Shown here piece after piece: positions 15,127 to 23,029 of a stretch of DNA of 42,414 nucleotides. Location: assembly GCA_022600605.1 (NCBI GenBank), contig JAHZKD010000133.1:1-42414 (forward strand), written 5' to 3'. Position numbers and translations under genes: made by a program. Source of the DNA: Actinomycetes bacterium (GTDB taxonomy: Bacteria; Actinomycetota; Actinomycetes; Mycobacteriales; Mycobacteriaceae). The notes below the pieces were generated by a model, which worked only from the letters and a program-made list of their open reading frames with translations, was not told the origin of the DNA and ran no database searches. How positions within the stretch are numbered: the first letter of the stretch is position 1; each line of letters starts with the position of its first letter.

Positions 15127-16701
15127 ATGAGCGGGCACCTCTTTGTCCTACGGGGCGATCTGACGCACCTTCGCTGTAGCGCAGTCCTGGTTCCCTGCGA
15201 CAGCCGGTGGTTCGTTGTGTGGGACCACTGGTCTCAACTTCTTCCCGACGATCGCTTAGGGCCACGTAATGCCAGGGGTTGGAGGGCCCTGACCGATGGC
15301 GGCACGGGACGCTTCGCCGACCTGGTCACCGACGGCGACAAGTGGGTGCGCCTCGTCGTCACCGCCAGTACCGAAAGGTTCGACAGTCCCGAGGCGAGGG
15401 CAGGCTGGGTGTCACAGGGCGTCACTTCTGCGATCGCCGACCTGTCGACGCGCGGAGTTCCCCTGCCAGCCGGCCGCATAAAGCCGCTGATCGCTCTGCC
15501 GCTGGTCGGAACTGGAGCCGGCGGTTTTGAGACAACGCGGGGCGTACTCATTCATGAGCTACTCCCCGCGCTGATCAAGGCCGCACGCGAACACGATGTC
15601 GACATCGCGCTCGTGTTGATAGATCAACGCGACCACGCCGCCGTCCAGGCGGTACGAACAGACTACTGGGCCGAGTTCGCCGAAGAGCAACCTGAAATCG
15701 CTGAATACCTCGACATCGCCGACGAACTGGGACGCCGGGCTGCAGACGGAGAGCTATCACTGTTCCTGGGATCGGGGGTGAGCGTTCCCCTCGGCCTCCC
15801 GGACTGGAAAACCCTCCTTTCGAACATTTCCCCCTTCGCGATCGACTTTCAGGCCGAGACCCTGCAGCAGATCGCCAAGAACATCGAGCATGCAATCGGC
15901 AGAGACGAGTTGGAACAACGCATCGTGCGCAACGTAAGGGTCGATGGTGTGGCGCCAGCGCACCTGCTGCTGGCTGCTCTTGCGGTCCCCCAGGTCGTAA
16001 CGACCAACTACGACACCGCATACGAACGGGCACTCGAGACAACTGAAGGAAGAGGCAAATACCGTGTGCTCACAGGACAACTCGCCCTACAAGGGCACCC
16101 CTGGCTGTTGAAGTATCACGGCTGCATCAACCGCCCAGGGACCATCGTCATCACTACTACGGACTACGAGGAACTCAAGATTCACTACGGCGCGCTCCAG
16201 GCCGTCGTGGAATCGCTCATGATCACCAGCCATCTCATGTTCGTGGGTTTCAGCATGGAAGACGAAGAATTCGTCGACGCGGCGAGAAGAGTCAAAGTCG
16301 TGCGAGATCTCGCTGAAGACAGCAATTTATCCTCTGTGGCAACCGTTTTAGCTCTGCATCCACACGCCGTCTCCACGCTCGCGGGCTTCGATATCGTGCC
16401 CATGCTCAATGACCCAGATAGTCCTAAAGAGGCGGCGCGGCGGCTGGAGATATTCCTGGACCGCGTCTCGTGGAGAGCCACCACGAAAGGTCCGGCATCG
16501 AGCTCGTACTTGCTGCATCCCGACTACCAAGACCTCTTCGCCAAAGATGTCCCGACCAACAAATTCCGCGAACGACTGTTAGAACTGGCCAACGAACTAG
16601 AAACTGACTACGCCTTCTGTCACAGCAGTAGGGGGTGGAACCAGGTAACCGAACTCCTTGCCCAACTGGGGAGACGATCATCAGATCAGCGGTCGCCGTG
16701 A
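15127..16701 (+). CDS. Macro-like plus SIR2-family protein
   Basis: I choose the ATG at 15127 (CCATGAGC), giving 524 aa, because the residues before it belong to the Nudix remnant. Residues 1-175 resemble a macro/ADP-ribose-binding domain: LFVLRGDLTHLRCSAVLVPC at the start, then LIALPLVGTGAGGFETTRGV near 120. A SIR2 domain follows: LSLFLGSGVSVPLGLPDW (about 212), the NAD-binding GAG-type loop, then VVTTNYDTAYERAL with the usual T-N-D, LKYHGCI with the catalytic histidine, and FVGFSMED. SIR2 proteins of this type deplete NAD in abortive-infection systems such as Thoeris ThsA or DSR. The gene ends the helicase/nuclease cassette. Pairing an ADP-ribose binder with an NADase in one chain suggests self-control by the reaction product, which is inference. 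Confidence 0.8.
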   Translation: MSGHLFVLRGDLTHLRCSAVLVPCDSRWFVVWDHWSQLLPDDRLGPRNARGWRALTDGGTGRFADLVTDGDKWVRLVVTASTERFDSPEARAGWVSQGVTSAIADLSTRGVPLPAGRIKPLIALPLVGTGAGGFETTRGVLIHELLPALIKAAREHDVDIALVLIDQRDHAAVQAVRTDYWAEFAEEQPEIAEYLDIADELGRRAADGELSLFLGSGVSVPLGLPDWKTLLSNISPFAIDFQAETLQQIAKNIEHAIGRDELEQRIVRNVRVDGVAPAHLLLAALAVPQVVTTNYDTAYERALETTEGRGKYRVLTGQLALQGHPWLLKYHGCINRPGTIVITTTDYEELKIHYGALQAVVESLMITSHLMFVGFSMEDEEFVDAARRVKVVRDLAEDSNLSSVATVLALHPHAVSTLAGFDIVPMLNDPDSPKEAARRLEIFLDRVSWRATTKGPASSSYLLHPDYQDLFAKDVPTNKFRERLLELANELETDYAFCHSSRGWNQVTELLAQLGRRSSDQRSP

Positions 16702-16704
16702 AGA

Positions 16705-17037
16705 TTCCTCTGAGATTCCCCACGAAAAGTGGACAGGGGGTTGTGCTGCTGGGACTGCCGCGTCTAGCAATTGTTCGGGGACGTCGGGGCTGAGCATTCT
16801 CCGATCGCTGAGCGACGCCTCCGAGCGAGTGTAGTGATGCATCCATTCGTCAACTACTGCAATGAGTTCAGATTTGGTTGCGAAGATGTGAGGTAGTAGT
16901 AACGGCGCTTGAGGGAGTCGACCACAGCGATTCGGCGCGCCGTTGTCGCAGCAGATCCCGGTGGCACCCATGGATCGACGCAGGCGGGTATCAACGCAGC
17001 CCTGGGTCATCGCCCGGGCCGTGTACTGCCCACCCAA
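16705..17037 (-). mobile_element. IS3-family transposase (orfB) C-terminal remnant
   Basis: The minus-strand ORF at 16681-17037 contains GGQYTARAMTQGCVDTRLRR, SMGATGICCDNGAPN and, after a short out-of-frame stretch, HIFATKSELIAVVDEWMHHY and LSPDVPEQLLDAAV. These follow the end of IS3-group orfB transposases: G-QYTS, SMS--G-C-DNA, F-T--E....W...Y, SP..FE. TGTCCACTTTTCGTGGGG near 16714-16731 resembles an IS3-type terminal repeat. The 5' part, orfA and the other end are missing, and there is at least one frameshift. It sits 3 bp after the SIR2 stop and 97 bp from folE2, so it marks the junction between the defence cassette and the Dpd region. Confidence 0.7.
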
Positions 17038-17133
17038 GTAAGCACGACCACAAAACTAAACCTTATTAAACTAGCAGCGATATCCCGCTAATCTTCGTTT
17101 TAGCTCGACACGCGGATACCCGCGGAACAAGCT

Positions 17134-17946
17134 TCATGACGGAGTCCACGACAGTCGTGCGACCGCGTCGTGGCTGTGGATACTTTCGATGTTGCGGGCT
17201 TCGACGCGGTGCGCGAGTTCGAGTGCTCGGCATTGCCCGGAGACGTCACGCAGCAGGTCCTCGACGAACATGGGTTTGTCGTAGGCGGCCATGGTGACGG
17301 CACGTTCGTCGGGTCTCTTCACGACCGGAAAGACCGGGCAGGAACTGTTTGCACGGATGATCTCGATCAGCGTCGACACGGGGACGGGATATGCCGCATC
17401 GCCGCTGCCCTGCACGGTGAGCGACACCCTGCTGCGCTGATTGTGGGCGCCGTAGTCGCTGATCGCCTTGCTGCAGGGGCACAGGGTCGTGACGTCGACC
17501 GACACTGTGGTCTCCAGCGTGTATGAGTCGTCCGACAAGTCGCCGCGCAAATGCACATCGTGGACTTGCCACGCTTCTTGACCTGACGTCGGTGCGGCCA
17601 CCCTGACGGCAACCGGCAATGCCGCCGAGACCCGCGCGGTGGACGCATCGAGCAGGTCGGCAAGGATCTTGAGCGCCGCGGCGAACTCCCGTGGGTTGAT
17701 CACCTGCAGGTGTGTATCGGCGGCCTGGACCATCCGGCTCATGTGGGTCCCGCGGCGGTCGGCCGGCAGTCCGACGGTGATCTCTAGGTCGGCGATGACC
17801 GACTGGGACAGTTCACCGTCGTCGAACACGACTGGATAGCGCAGACCTGAGATGCCGACCTCGTCAATCGGGATACCACGATCGTCGAGCTGGTTCTGAA
17901 TATCGAGAAGTTGGTCGCCCGCGGCTCCGTTCAGCGTGAGTGTCAT
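17134..17946 (-). CDS. folE2: GTP cyclohydrolase IB (FolE2-type)
   Basis: It converts GTP to dihydroneopterin triphosphate, the first step of preQ0 synthesis. The start is the ATG at 17946, overlapping the queD stop as ATGA and giving 270 aa; the longer ORF in the track is a shadow upstream. Family marks are VGISGLRYPVV near the start, LEITVGLPADRRGTHMSRM (about 70), TLCPCSKAISDYGAHNQRS (about 160) with the metal-binding cysteine, and AHRVEARNIESIHSHDA near the end. These are typical of COG1469/FolE2 rather than the classical FolE. It is last in the queC-queE-queD-folE2 operon. Having its own cyclohydrolase frees the island from the host folate pathway. Confidence 0.9.
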   Translation of the reverse strand: MTLTLNGAAGDQLLDIQNQLDDRGIPIDEVGISGLRYPVVFDDGELSQSVIADLEITVGLPADRRGTHMSRMVQAADTHLQVINPREFAAALKILADLLDASTARVSAALPVAVRVAAPTSGQEAWQVHDVHLRGDLSDDSYTLETTVSVDVTTLCPCSKAISDYGAHNQRSRVSLTVQGSGDAAYPVPVSTLIEIIRANSSCPVFPVVKRPDERAVTMAAYDKPMFVEDLLRDVSGQCRALELAHRVEARNIESIHSHDAVARLSWTPS

Positions 17947-18326
17947 TGGTGCGTGCCACCGGGCCCGCGATACACGCACCCGGATGTGCAGGTCTCCGAC
18001 ACCCTGATCGCGGACATCATCGGCAAGGACGCGGTCAGTTCGCGCCACATCCACGCCGCCAGATTTTCGCTGGTGGGGTTCTCCAACCCGGGTACCTCGT
18101 TGAGGTAGTAGTGATCGAGTCGGGCGATGACCGGCTTGCAGGCGTCTTTGATGTGGCCGAAGTCGATGACCCAACCGGCTTGCGGGTCGACCGGTCCGGT
18201 CACGAACACCTGGGCCCGGTACGAATGGCCATGCAGCCGTGAGCACTTGTGATCACTGGGCACGTTCGGCAACCGGTGGGCGGCTTCGAAGGTGAACTCC
18301 CAGAAGATCTCTGCAGTTTCATTCAT
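17943..18326 (-). CDS. queD: 6-carboxytetrahydropterin synthase (QueD)
   Basis: It makes 6-carboxy-5,6,7,8-tetrahydropterin from dihydroneopterin triphosphate. The start is the ATG at 18326, overlapping the queE stop as ATGA and giving 127 aa, the usual QueD length. FEAAHRLPN (about residue 11) and KCSRLHGHSY (about 23-33) carry the zinc histidines and the catalytic cysteine. DFGHIK, LDHYYLNE and PTSENLA complete the family pattern. The C-terminus runs into folE2 with another ATGA overlap. Mycobacteria do not normally make queuosine, so this gene probably exists only for DNA modification. Confidence 0.93.
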   Translation of the reverse strand: MNETAEIFWEFTFEAAHRLPNVPSDHKCSRLHGHSYRAQVFVTGPVDPQAGWVIDFGHIKDACKPVIARLDHYYLNEVPGLENPTSENLAAWMWRELTASLPMMSAIRVSETCTSGCVYRGPGGTHQ

Positions 18327-18958
18327 GCGATTCCTAAGTATTTGTGGGTTTGCAGACTTAGCCGCCATCTGGGCCGTTTGAGGCAGTATTCGACTGCGGC
18401 GGCGGTGTTTTCCCTCACTGCCGGGCCGTCCATCGGCGAGAGCCGGAACGATTTGAAGTTCAACTGCTCGAACTGCGCCGGATCGCCGCCGTCCTGGGGA
18501 TACACGAGTTTCAACTCATCACCGGACGTGAGGACCAGGGGTGCGCCGATTTTGGGGCTCACGCATGTCCAGTCGATCCCGGGCGGTGGGGGACGGGTGC
18601 CGTTGGTCTCCACCGCAATGTAGAAGCCCTCAGCGTGCAGGGCGTCGACCAGTGCGGTGTCGAGTTGCAGTAGGGGTTCTCCCCCGGTGCACACCACCAT
18701 TCGGTCCTCGTGGCCGGTCTCGGGCCACGCGCGTGCCACCGCGGCCGCGAGGGCGTCGGCGTCGCGAAAGTGTCCCCCGCCTGGGCCGTTGGTCCCGACG
18801 AAGTCTGTGTCGCAGAATTTGCAGATCGCTCGTTCGCGATCACTTTCGCGGCCGTTCCACAGGTTGCAACTCGCGAACCGGCAGAACACTGCCGGGCGTC
18901 CGGTATGGAATCCCTCGCCCTGCAGGGTGTAGAAGATTTCCTTGACCGTGTAGGTCAT
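18323..18958 (-). CDS. queE: 7-carboxy-7-deazaguanine synthase (QueE), radical SAM
   Basis: This 211-aa radical-SAM enzyme contracts the pterin ring to 7-carboxy-7-deazaguanine. The substrate region FYTLQGEGFHTGRPAVFCRF is followed by the QueE-type cluster motif: a cysteine in SCNLWNG, then a 14-residue insert to CKFCDTDF. It is the longer C-x14-C-x2-C form typical of this family. CTGGEPLLQLD (about 91) and VETNGT are conserved SAM-site segments. The ATG at 18958 is separated from the queC stop by a single base. It is second in the operon and ends in an ATGA overlap with queD. Confidence 0.93.
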   Translation of the reverse strand: MTYTVKEIFYTLQGEGFHTGRPAVFCRFASCNLWNGRESDRERAICKFCDTDFVGTNGPGGGHFRDADALAAAVARAWPETGHEDRMVVCTGGEPLLQLDTALVDALHAEGFYIAVETNGTRPPPPGIDWTCVSPKIGAPLVLTSGDELKLVYPQDGGDPAQFEQLNFKSFRLSPMDGPAVRENTAAAVEYCLKRPRWRLSLQTHKYLGIA

Positions 18959-18959
18959 T

Positions 18960-19652
18960 TCAGGCCGCCTGGTAGATCAGCGGGTCGGGAAGGCCCGCCT
19001 CAGCGAAGCCTTTGAGTCGCAGCAGGCACGAGTCGCAGCGCCCGCACGGCTTGCCTGCATCGTCGGGGTCATAGCACGACGAGGTGAGGCTGTAGTCGAC
19101 CCCCAATTCCAGGCCCGTGCGAACGATGTCCGCCTTGGTCAGCGTGATCAACGGGGTGTGGATGGTTAGCGCGGAGCCTTCGACGCCGGCCTTGGTGGCC
19201 AGGTTCGCCATCGCCTGGAAGGCGGCGATGTACTCGGGCCGACAGTCCGGATAGCCGGAGTAGTCCAGTGCATTGACGCCGATAAAGATGTCATTTGCGC
19301 CAATGGTTTCTGCATAAGCGAGCGCGAAAGACAGGAAGATGGTGTTGCGTGCCGGCACGTAGGTCGACGGGATATCGTCGTCGCTCAAATCAGAAGCGGA
19401 GGTGTGTTTGGGCACGTCGATGTCCGCGGTCAGCGACGAGCCGCCGAAGACCCGCAAGTCGATGTCGGCGACCACGTGCCGGGCGACCCCGTGCGCCGCG
19501 GCCACCCGTCGCGCCGACTCAAGCTCCGCGGCGTGCCGTTGGCCGTACCGGAAGGACAGGGCGTAAGGCGTGTACCCGCGGCGCTTGGCGATTGCCAACA
19601 CCGTCGTCGAGTCCAACCCTCCGCTGAGTAGTACTACCGCCGGTCTATCCAT
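18960..19652 (-). CDS. queC: 7-cyano-7-deazaguanine synthase (QueC)
   Basis: It converts 7-carboxy-7-deazaguanine to preQ0 using ATP and ammonia. The start is the ATG at 19652 with a GGGAGGA ribosome-binding site, giving 230 aa; the longer listed ORF runs into the promoter region. [12 protein letters not shown] (about residue 6) is the PP-loop, SFRYGQRH the second substrate segment, and [17 protein letters not shown] near the end the four-cysteine zinc site. It is first in the leftward preQ0 operon and divergent from the dpd modification operon. All motifs are intact. Confidence 0.94.
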   Translation of the reverse strand: MDRPAVVLLSGGLDSTTVLAIAKRRGYTPYALSFRYGQRHAAELESARRVAAAHGVARHVVADIDLRVFGGSSLTADIDVPKHTSASDLSDDDIPSTYVPARNTIFLSFALAYAETIGANDIFIGVNALDYSGYPDCRPEYIAAFQAMANLATKAGVEGSALTIHTPLITLTKADIVRTGLELGVDYSLTSSCYDPDDAGKPCGRCDSCLLRLKGFAEAGLPDPLIYQAA

Positions 19653-19758
19653 GACGTCCTCCCGGTGCGCGTCGGTGTGTGCGGCTATAGTAACCGAAAC
19701 TACACCAGACAGCCGACACAGTTTGGGCGTAGTTTTACGGCACCGAGAGGAGGATGAC
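19653..19758. promoter_or_regulatory. Divergent promoter region between queC and the dpdC-like gene
   Basis: This 106-bp gap feeds both operons. TATAGT at 19686-19691 could be a rightward -10. CCGAAACTAC (19694-19703) and its near inverse GTAGTTTTACGG (19729-19740) form an imperfect inverted repeat with a 25-bp spacer, a candidate operator coordinating modification and precursor supply. GAGAGGAGG (19745-19753) is a strong ribosome-binding site for the TTG at 19759. No regulator gene is adjacent. Confidence 0.45.
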
Positions 19759-20643
19759 TTGCCGAAACTGACGATCGTAGTGAACTGCACCGACAGAAAG
19801 TCGATGCAACCTGCGGCGAACCTGCGGCTGGGTTCCCTCCCCCGCGGCGACAACCAGGCACGTTTTGAGGTGTGGCGTCGGCGTGTTGATCAGGCAGACG
19901 CACAAGTCAGGCTCGTCGACCTCTATCAGGGAGAGGCTTGGCAGGAAGTCCGGGGGCTGTCCAACGATGCGCGACACGCCGGCTACTCCGTCACGACCCT
20001 GGTCGCCTCGGCGGGCCTTGGCCTGCGCGATGTTTCGACACTGGCGAGCCCTTACGCCGCGACCTTCGCCGGCGGCCACCCCGACTCGGTCGCCTCCAGC
20101 GCCGAGGACAACCGCGACTGGTGGCGCCGCCTGAGCGGTCTCAAGTTCGCGCAGTCTTTGACTGACAGTGCTGACCGGGTGCTGCTGGTCCTGTCCGAGA
20201 CCTACGCCCGCAGCTTGGAGCACGATCTGATCGCCCTGGCCGATCGCGGAGGCGACCTCCTGCTGGTGGGTGGCGCCCGCGACATCGACGGGCTACCGCG
20301 ACTTCCCGCCAACCGCTCCCTGCGCGCCGAACTGGGCGGTACCACCTCCAGTGTCAGCCTGCGTATGGCGCGGCGCTGGCTTCGTTGTCGCACCAGCACC
20401 GCCCTCCATACCGCCAGGGACGCGTCCGCGTGGTCGGATTGGGCGCAATCGGTGGCCCGATCCGAGATCTACCACCGAGCGCCGATGACGGATGCCGAGA
20501 TCGGCCAGTGCATCAATAAGCTCTGCGCCGATGAGCCCAACCTTTCGGCGACCCGCGCCCTACGCCGGGTCCGCGATGCCGGTATTGCCTGCGAGCAGAA
20601 GCGGTTTGGCCGGATTTTTCATTCAGTGATGGACCCGCGATGA
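19759..20643 (+). CDS. YaaA/DUF6884-like protein, candidate DpdC
   Basis: The true start is the TTG at 19759, 5 nt after a perfect ribosome-binding site, giving 294 aa; the 357-aa ORF extends into the promoter. The opening [12 protein letters not shown] and the segment [24 protein letters not shown] (about 79) resemble the YaaA/DUF328/DUF6884 fold, in which a nucleotide-like ligand is bound. DpdC of the Dpd system belongs to this fold and, in Salmonella, converts the preQ0 base already in DNA to the amido form. Position (directly before dpdB and dpdA, ATGA overlap with dpdB1) supports that job. The C-terminal third ([19 protein letters not shown]) is a helical module. Identity to Salmonella DpdC may be low, so I leave the symbol blank. 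Confidence 0.65.
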   Translation: MPKLTIVVNCTDRKSMQPAANLRLGSLPRGDNQARFEVWRRRVDQADAQVRLVDLYQGEAWQEVRGLSNDARHAGYSVTTLVASAGLGLRDVSTLASPYAATFAGGHPDSVASSAEDNRDWWRRLSGLKFAQSLTDSADRVLLVLSETYARSLEHDLIALADRGGDLLLVGGARDIDGLPRLPANRSLRAELGGTTSSVSLRMARRWLRCRTSTALHTARDASAWSDWAQSVARSEIYHRAPMTDAEIGQCINKLCADEPNLSATRALRRVRDAGIACEQKRFGRIFHSVMDPR

Positions 20644-21785
20644 CCGACGGCCAACCCGAACGCATCCTTGAACGGCGGGCACTGCGGATCGAGCAGAACT
20701 CAGACATGCCGTTATACCTGTTCGCTCTGGCCGCCGACGAAGTCGCCTTAGTCGCCGACGTGGCCCGCATCTCCCGCGATGAAGCCGGCAAACTGATCGG
20801 CTACCAACGGCCTGAGCGACGCAACCATGTGAAACAGATCCTCGACTACCTCAACTCCGGGGACGTGCTGTTTCCCAATGGACTGATCCTCGCACTCCCC
20901 GACAACGTGCGGTTCCGGTCCAGTCGCGGCCCGACCACCACCGATGGCCTGGCCACGGCCGGCACCCTCGAGATCCCACTCCCCGCCGGTGACGACGAGC
21001 CACGACCGGCGTGGATCGTCGATGGTCAGCAACGCAGCCTGGCCCTGGCCCGCACCAAGAACACACGCCTGGCGGTCCCGGTGGCCGGCTTCGTCGCACC
21101 AACCTTGGAAATGCAACGCGACCAGTTCCTCCGGGTGAACACCGTCGCGCCACTGCCGTCGAACCTCGTCACCGAACTTCTCCCCGAAGTGATCACAGCG
21201 CCCTCGCCACGGTTATCGCAACGCCGAATGCCCTCTGCACTGGTCGACATGCTCAACCGCGAACCCGACTCCCCATTTTTCGGGTTGATCAAGCGGGCCT
21301 CAACGGACGCCGAGGATCGTCGACAAAGCGTCATCACCGACACCAGTCTTGTTGAGGCGCTGAAGGAATCACTTGAATCACCGTCGGGAGTGCTGTTTCC
21401 CTACCGCAATATGGCCACAGGGTCTACTGATACCGACGGCATCCGGCATGTGCTGTTGCTGTACTGGAACGCGGTGCGCGAGCTGTTTCCCGACGCATGG
21501 GGCAAGCCGGCCACCCAGTCCAAACTCATGGGCGGCGTCGGCATCCGGGCGATGAGTCGCCTGATGGATCGGGTCATGGTCCACGTGGATGTCACCTCCC
21601 CCCGCGCACCAGCTCAGACCAAGAAGGAACTCTCCCGCATCGTTGCGAAATGTCACTGGACTAGTGGCACCTGGGAGGAACTCGGCTTGCCGTGGAACGA
21701 AATGCAGAACGTCTCCAAGCACATCTCCGCGTTATCCAACTACTTGGCGCGGGTTTATGTGGCTGCCCGCAAGGAGCAGCCATGA
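20640..21785 (+). CDS. dpdB: DGQHR-domain protein DpdB, first copy
   Basis: The protein has 381 aa, with the ATG overlapping the upstream stop (ATGA). The hallmark is IVDGQQRSLALA (about residue 124), the DGQHR motif of the DndB/ParB-like family. Around it are a YQRPERRNHVKQILDYL segment and FLRVNTVAPLPSNLVTELLP, also typical. In the Dpd system DpdB partners DpdA and provides an ATP-dependent, DNA-handling function during base exchange. The gene ends with an ATGA overlap to dpdA, so the two are translated as a unit. A diverged second copy follows dpdA at 23022; the two share the order of motifs but differ along most of their length. Confidence 0.85.
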   Translation: MTDGQPERILERRALRIEQNSDMPLYLFALAADEVALVADVARISRDEAGKLIGYQRPERRNHVKQILDYLNSGDVLFPNGLILALPDNVRFRSSRGPTTTDGLATAGTLEIPLPAGDDEPRPAWIVDGQQRSLALARTKNTRLAVPVAGFVAPTLEMQRDQFLRVNTVAPLPSNLVTELLPEVITAPSPRLSQRRMPSALVDMLNREPDSPFFGLIKRASTDAEDRRQSVITDTSLVEALKESLESPSGVLFPYRNMATGSTDTDGIRHVLLLYWNAVRELFPDAWGKPATQSKLMGGVGIRAMSRLMDRVMVHVDVTSPRAPAQTKKELSRIVAKCHWTSGTWEELGLPWNEMQNVSKHISALSNYLARVYVAARKEQP

Positions 21786-23029
21786 AGTTCTACTTCCCCG
21801 ACAGCCAAGACCAAGTCAGCCCAACCTATGACTTCATCCACGACGAGCACTCGCCGCTTCGGGTTCGCCAACGCGACGACCGCTACGCCCACGAGGTGCT
21901 CACCGCGCCCGCCTACGATGGGATCCTGGTTTCCAAAGCAATCGTCGATGGCTCCATCCGGGGCGTCGGGAAATATTCGATGCCCCAACGACAGCGCCTC
22001 TACCGCTTGGGTGTGCGCGGCTTCTTCCGCCTACCCCACGACGTCGAAACACTCGGCGACTGCGGGGCCTTCACCTACATCAACGAACCCGAACCGCCCT
22101 ACACCGTAGATGAGGTCATCGACTTCTACCAGCAGTGCGGATTCGACGCTGGCGTCAGCATCGATCACATCGTCCTCGGATACCACCGGCCCGGCAGAAG
22201 TTCCGAACCACCCGAAGAGTGGAAGCAACGACGCCGAATTTCGCTGGCCTACGCTGAGAAATTTCTGGCGGCCGTTACCGAACAACAAGCGAACTTCGAA
22301 CCGATCGGAGCCGCACAGGGCTGGGATCCAGAAAGCTACGCCGACAGCGTGCGTGAACTTCAGAACATGGGCTACACCCGCATCGCACTCGGGGGCATGG
22401 TCCCCCTCAAAACGCCCGACATCATGGCGTGCCTCGCCGAAATCGCGACAATCCGTTCCGAAGGAACAAGTCTGCACCTTCTCGGGATCACCCGCCTGGA
22501 CTCGATCCAAGCCTTCGAAAGTTTCGGGGTGACAAGTTTTGACAGCACCTCATCGTTCCGGCAGGCATTCATGGACGAACGCGACAACTACCACACCGCG
22601 TCCACCACGTTCGCCGCGATCCGCGTCCCCCAAGTAGACGGCAACGTCGCACTCAAACGGGCCATTCTCGCCGGAACCGTGTCCCAGAGCGAGGCCCTGG
22701 CCGCCGAACGGCGCAGCCTCAAACTCCTGCGTGAATTCGATGCCGGACGCTGCGCCTTGGATGACGCCCTCGATGCTGTCATCGACTACGAAGACATCGT
22801 CGGAGTAAAGAAAAGTTACATCGACCAGTACCGCCGGACACTGCAAGCAACTCCGTGGCGAGACTGCACTTGCGGACTCTGCGCCAAGCACGGCATCGAG
22901 ATGGTGATCTTCCGCGGCAGCGAACGGAACAAACGGCGAGGCTTCCACAATCTGTCGGTGCTCGCCGCGAAAATGAAAGCACTGCGCGACTTGGACGCGG
23001 TGCCCCTTGAAAGGACGGCGTGTGGCTGA
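21782..23029 (+). CDS. dpdA: DNA-guanine transglycosylase DpdA
   Basis: It replaces guanine in DNA with preQ0. The start is the ATG at 21782 inside the dpdB1 stop (ATGA), giving 415 aa; the listed 21692 start is a shadow. Marks of the TGT fold appear in order: GDCGAFTYI (about residue 92) with the general-base Asp, ALGGMVPLK (about 202) as the guanine-binding loop, and GVTSFDSTSSFR (about 249) with the nucleophilic Asp of the FDS motif. DCTCGLCAKHGIE near residue 380 with a histidine in RGFHNL gives the C-x-C-x2-C...H zinc site. It is shorter and differently spaced than tRNA-TGT, as expected of DpdA. It is flanked by two DpdB-like genes. Confidence 0.9.
   Translation: MKFYFPDSQDQVSPTYDFIHDEHSPLRVRQRDDRYAHEVLTAPAYDGILVSKAIVDGSIRGVGKYSMPQRQRLYRLGVRGFFRLPHDVETLGDCGAFTYINEPEPPYTVDEVIDFYQQCGFDAGVSIDHIVLGYHRPGRSSEPPEEWKQRRRISLAYAEKFLAAVTEQQANFEPIGAAQGWDPESYADSVRELQNMGYTRIALGGMVPLKTPDIMACLAEIATIRSEGTSLHLLGITRLDSIQAFESFGVTSFDSTSSFRQAFMDERDNYHTASTTFAAIRVPQVDGNVALKRAILAGTVSQSEALAAERRSLKLLREFDAGRCALDDALDAVIDYEDIVGVKKSYIDQYRRTLQATPWRDCTCGLCAKHGIEMVIFRGSERNKRRGFHNLSVLAAKMKALRDLDAVPLERTACG

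Noticed and set aside
17109-17125. CGCGG-ATAC-CCGCG hairpin after folE2 as a terminator
   Set aside because: There is no T run in the direction of transcription, and the stem is only five base pairs.
17947-18246. N-terminal extension of the folE2 ORF
   Set aside because: It is a shadow of queD; the ATG at 17946 overlaps the queD stop and begins the conserved part.
19570-19758. N-terminal extension of the dpdC-like ORF
   Set aside because: It overlaps the queC start and promoter region; the TTG at 19759 has a perfect ribosome-binding site.
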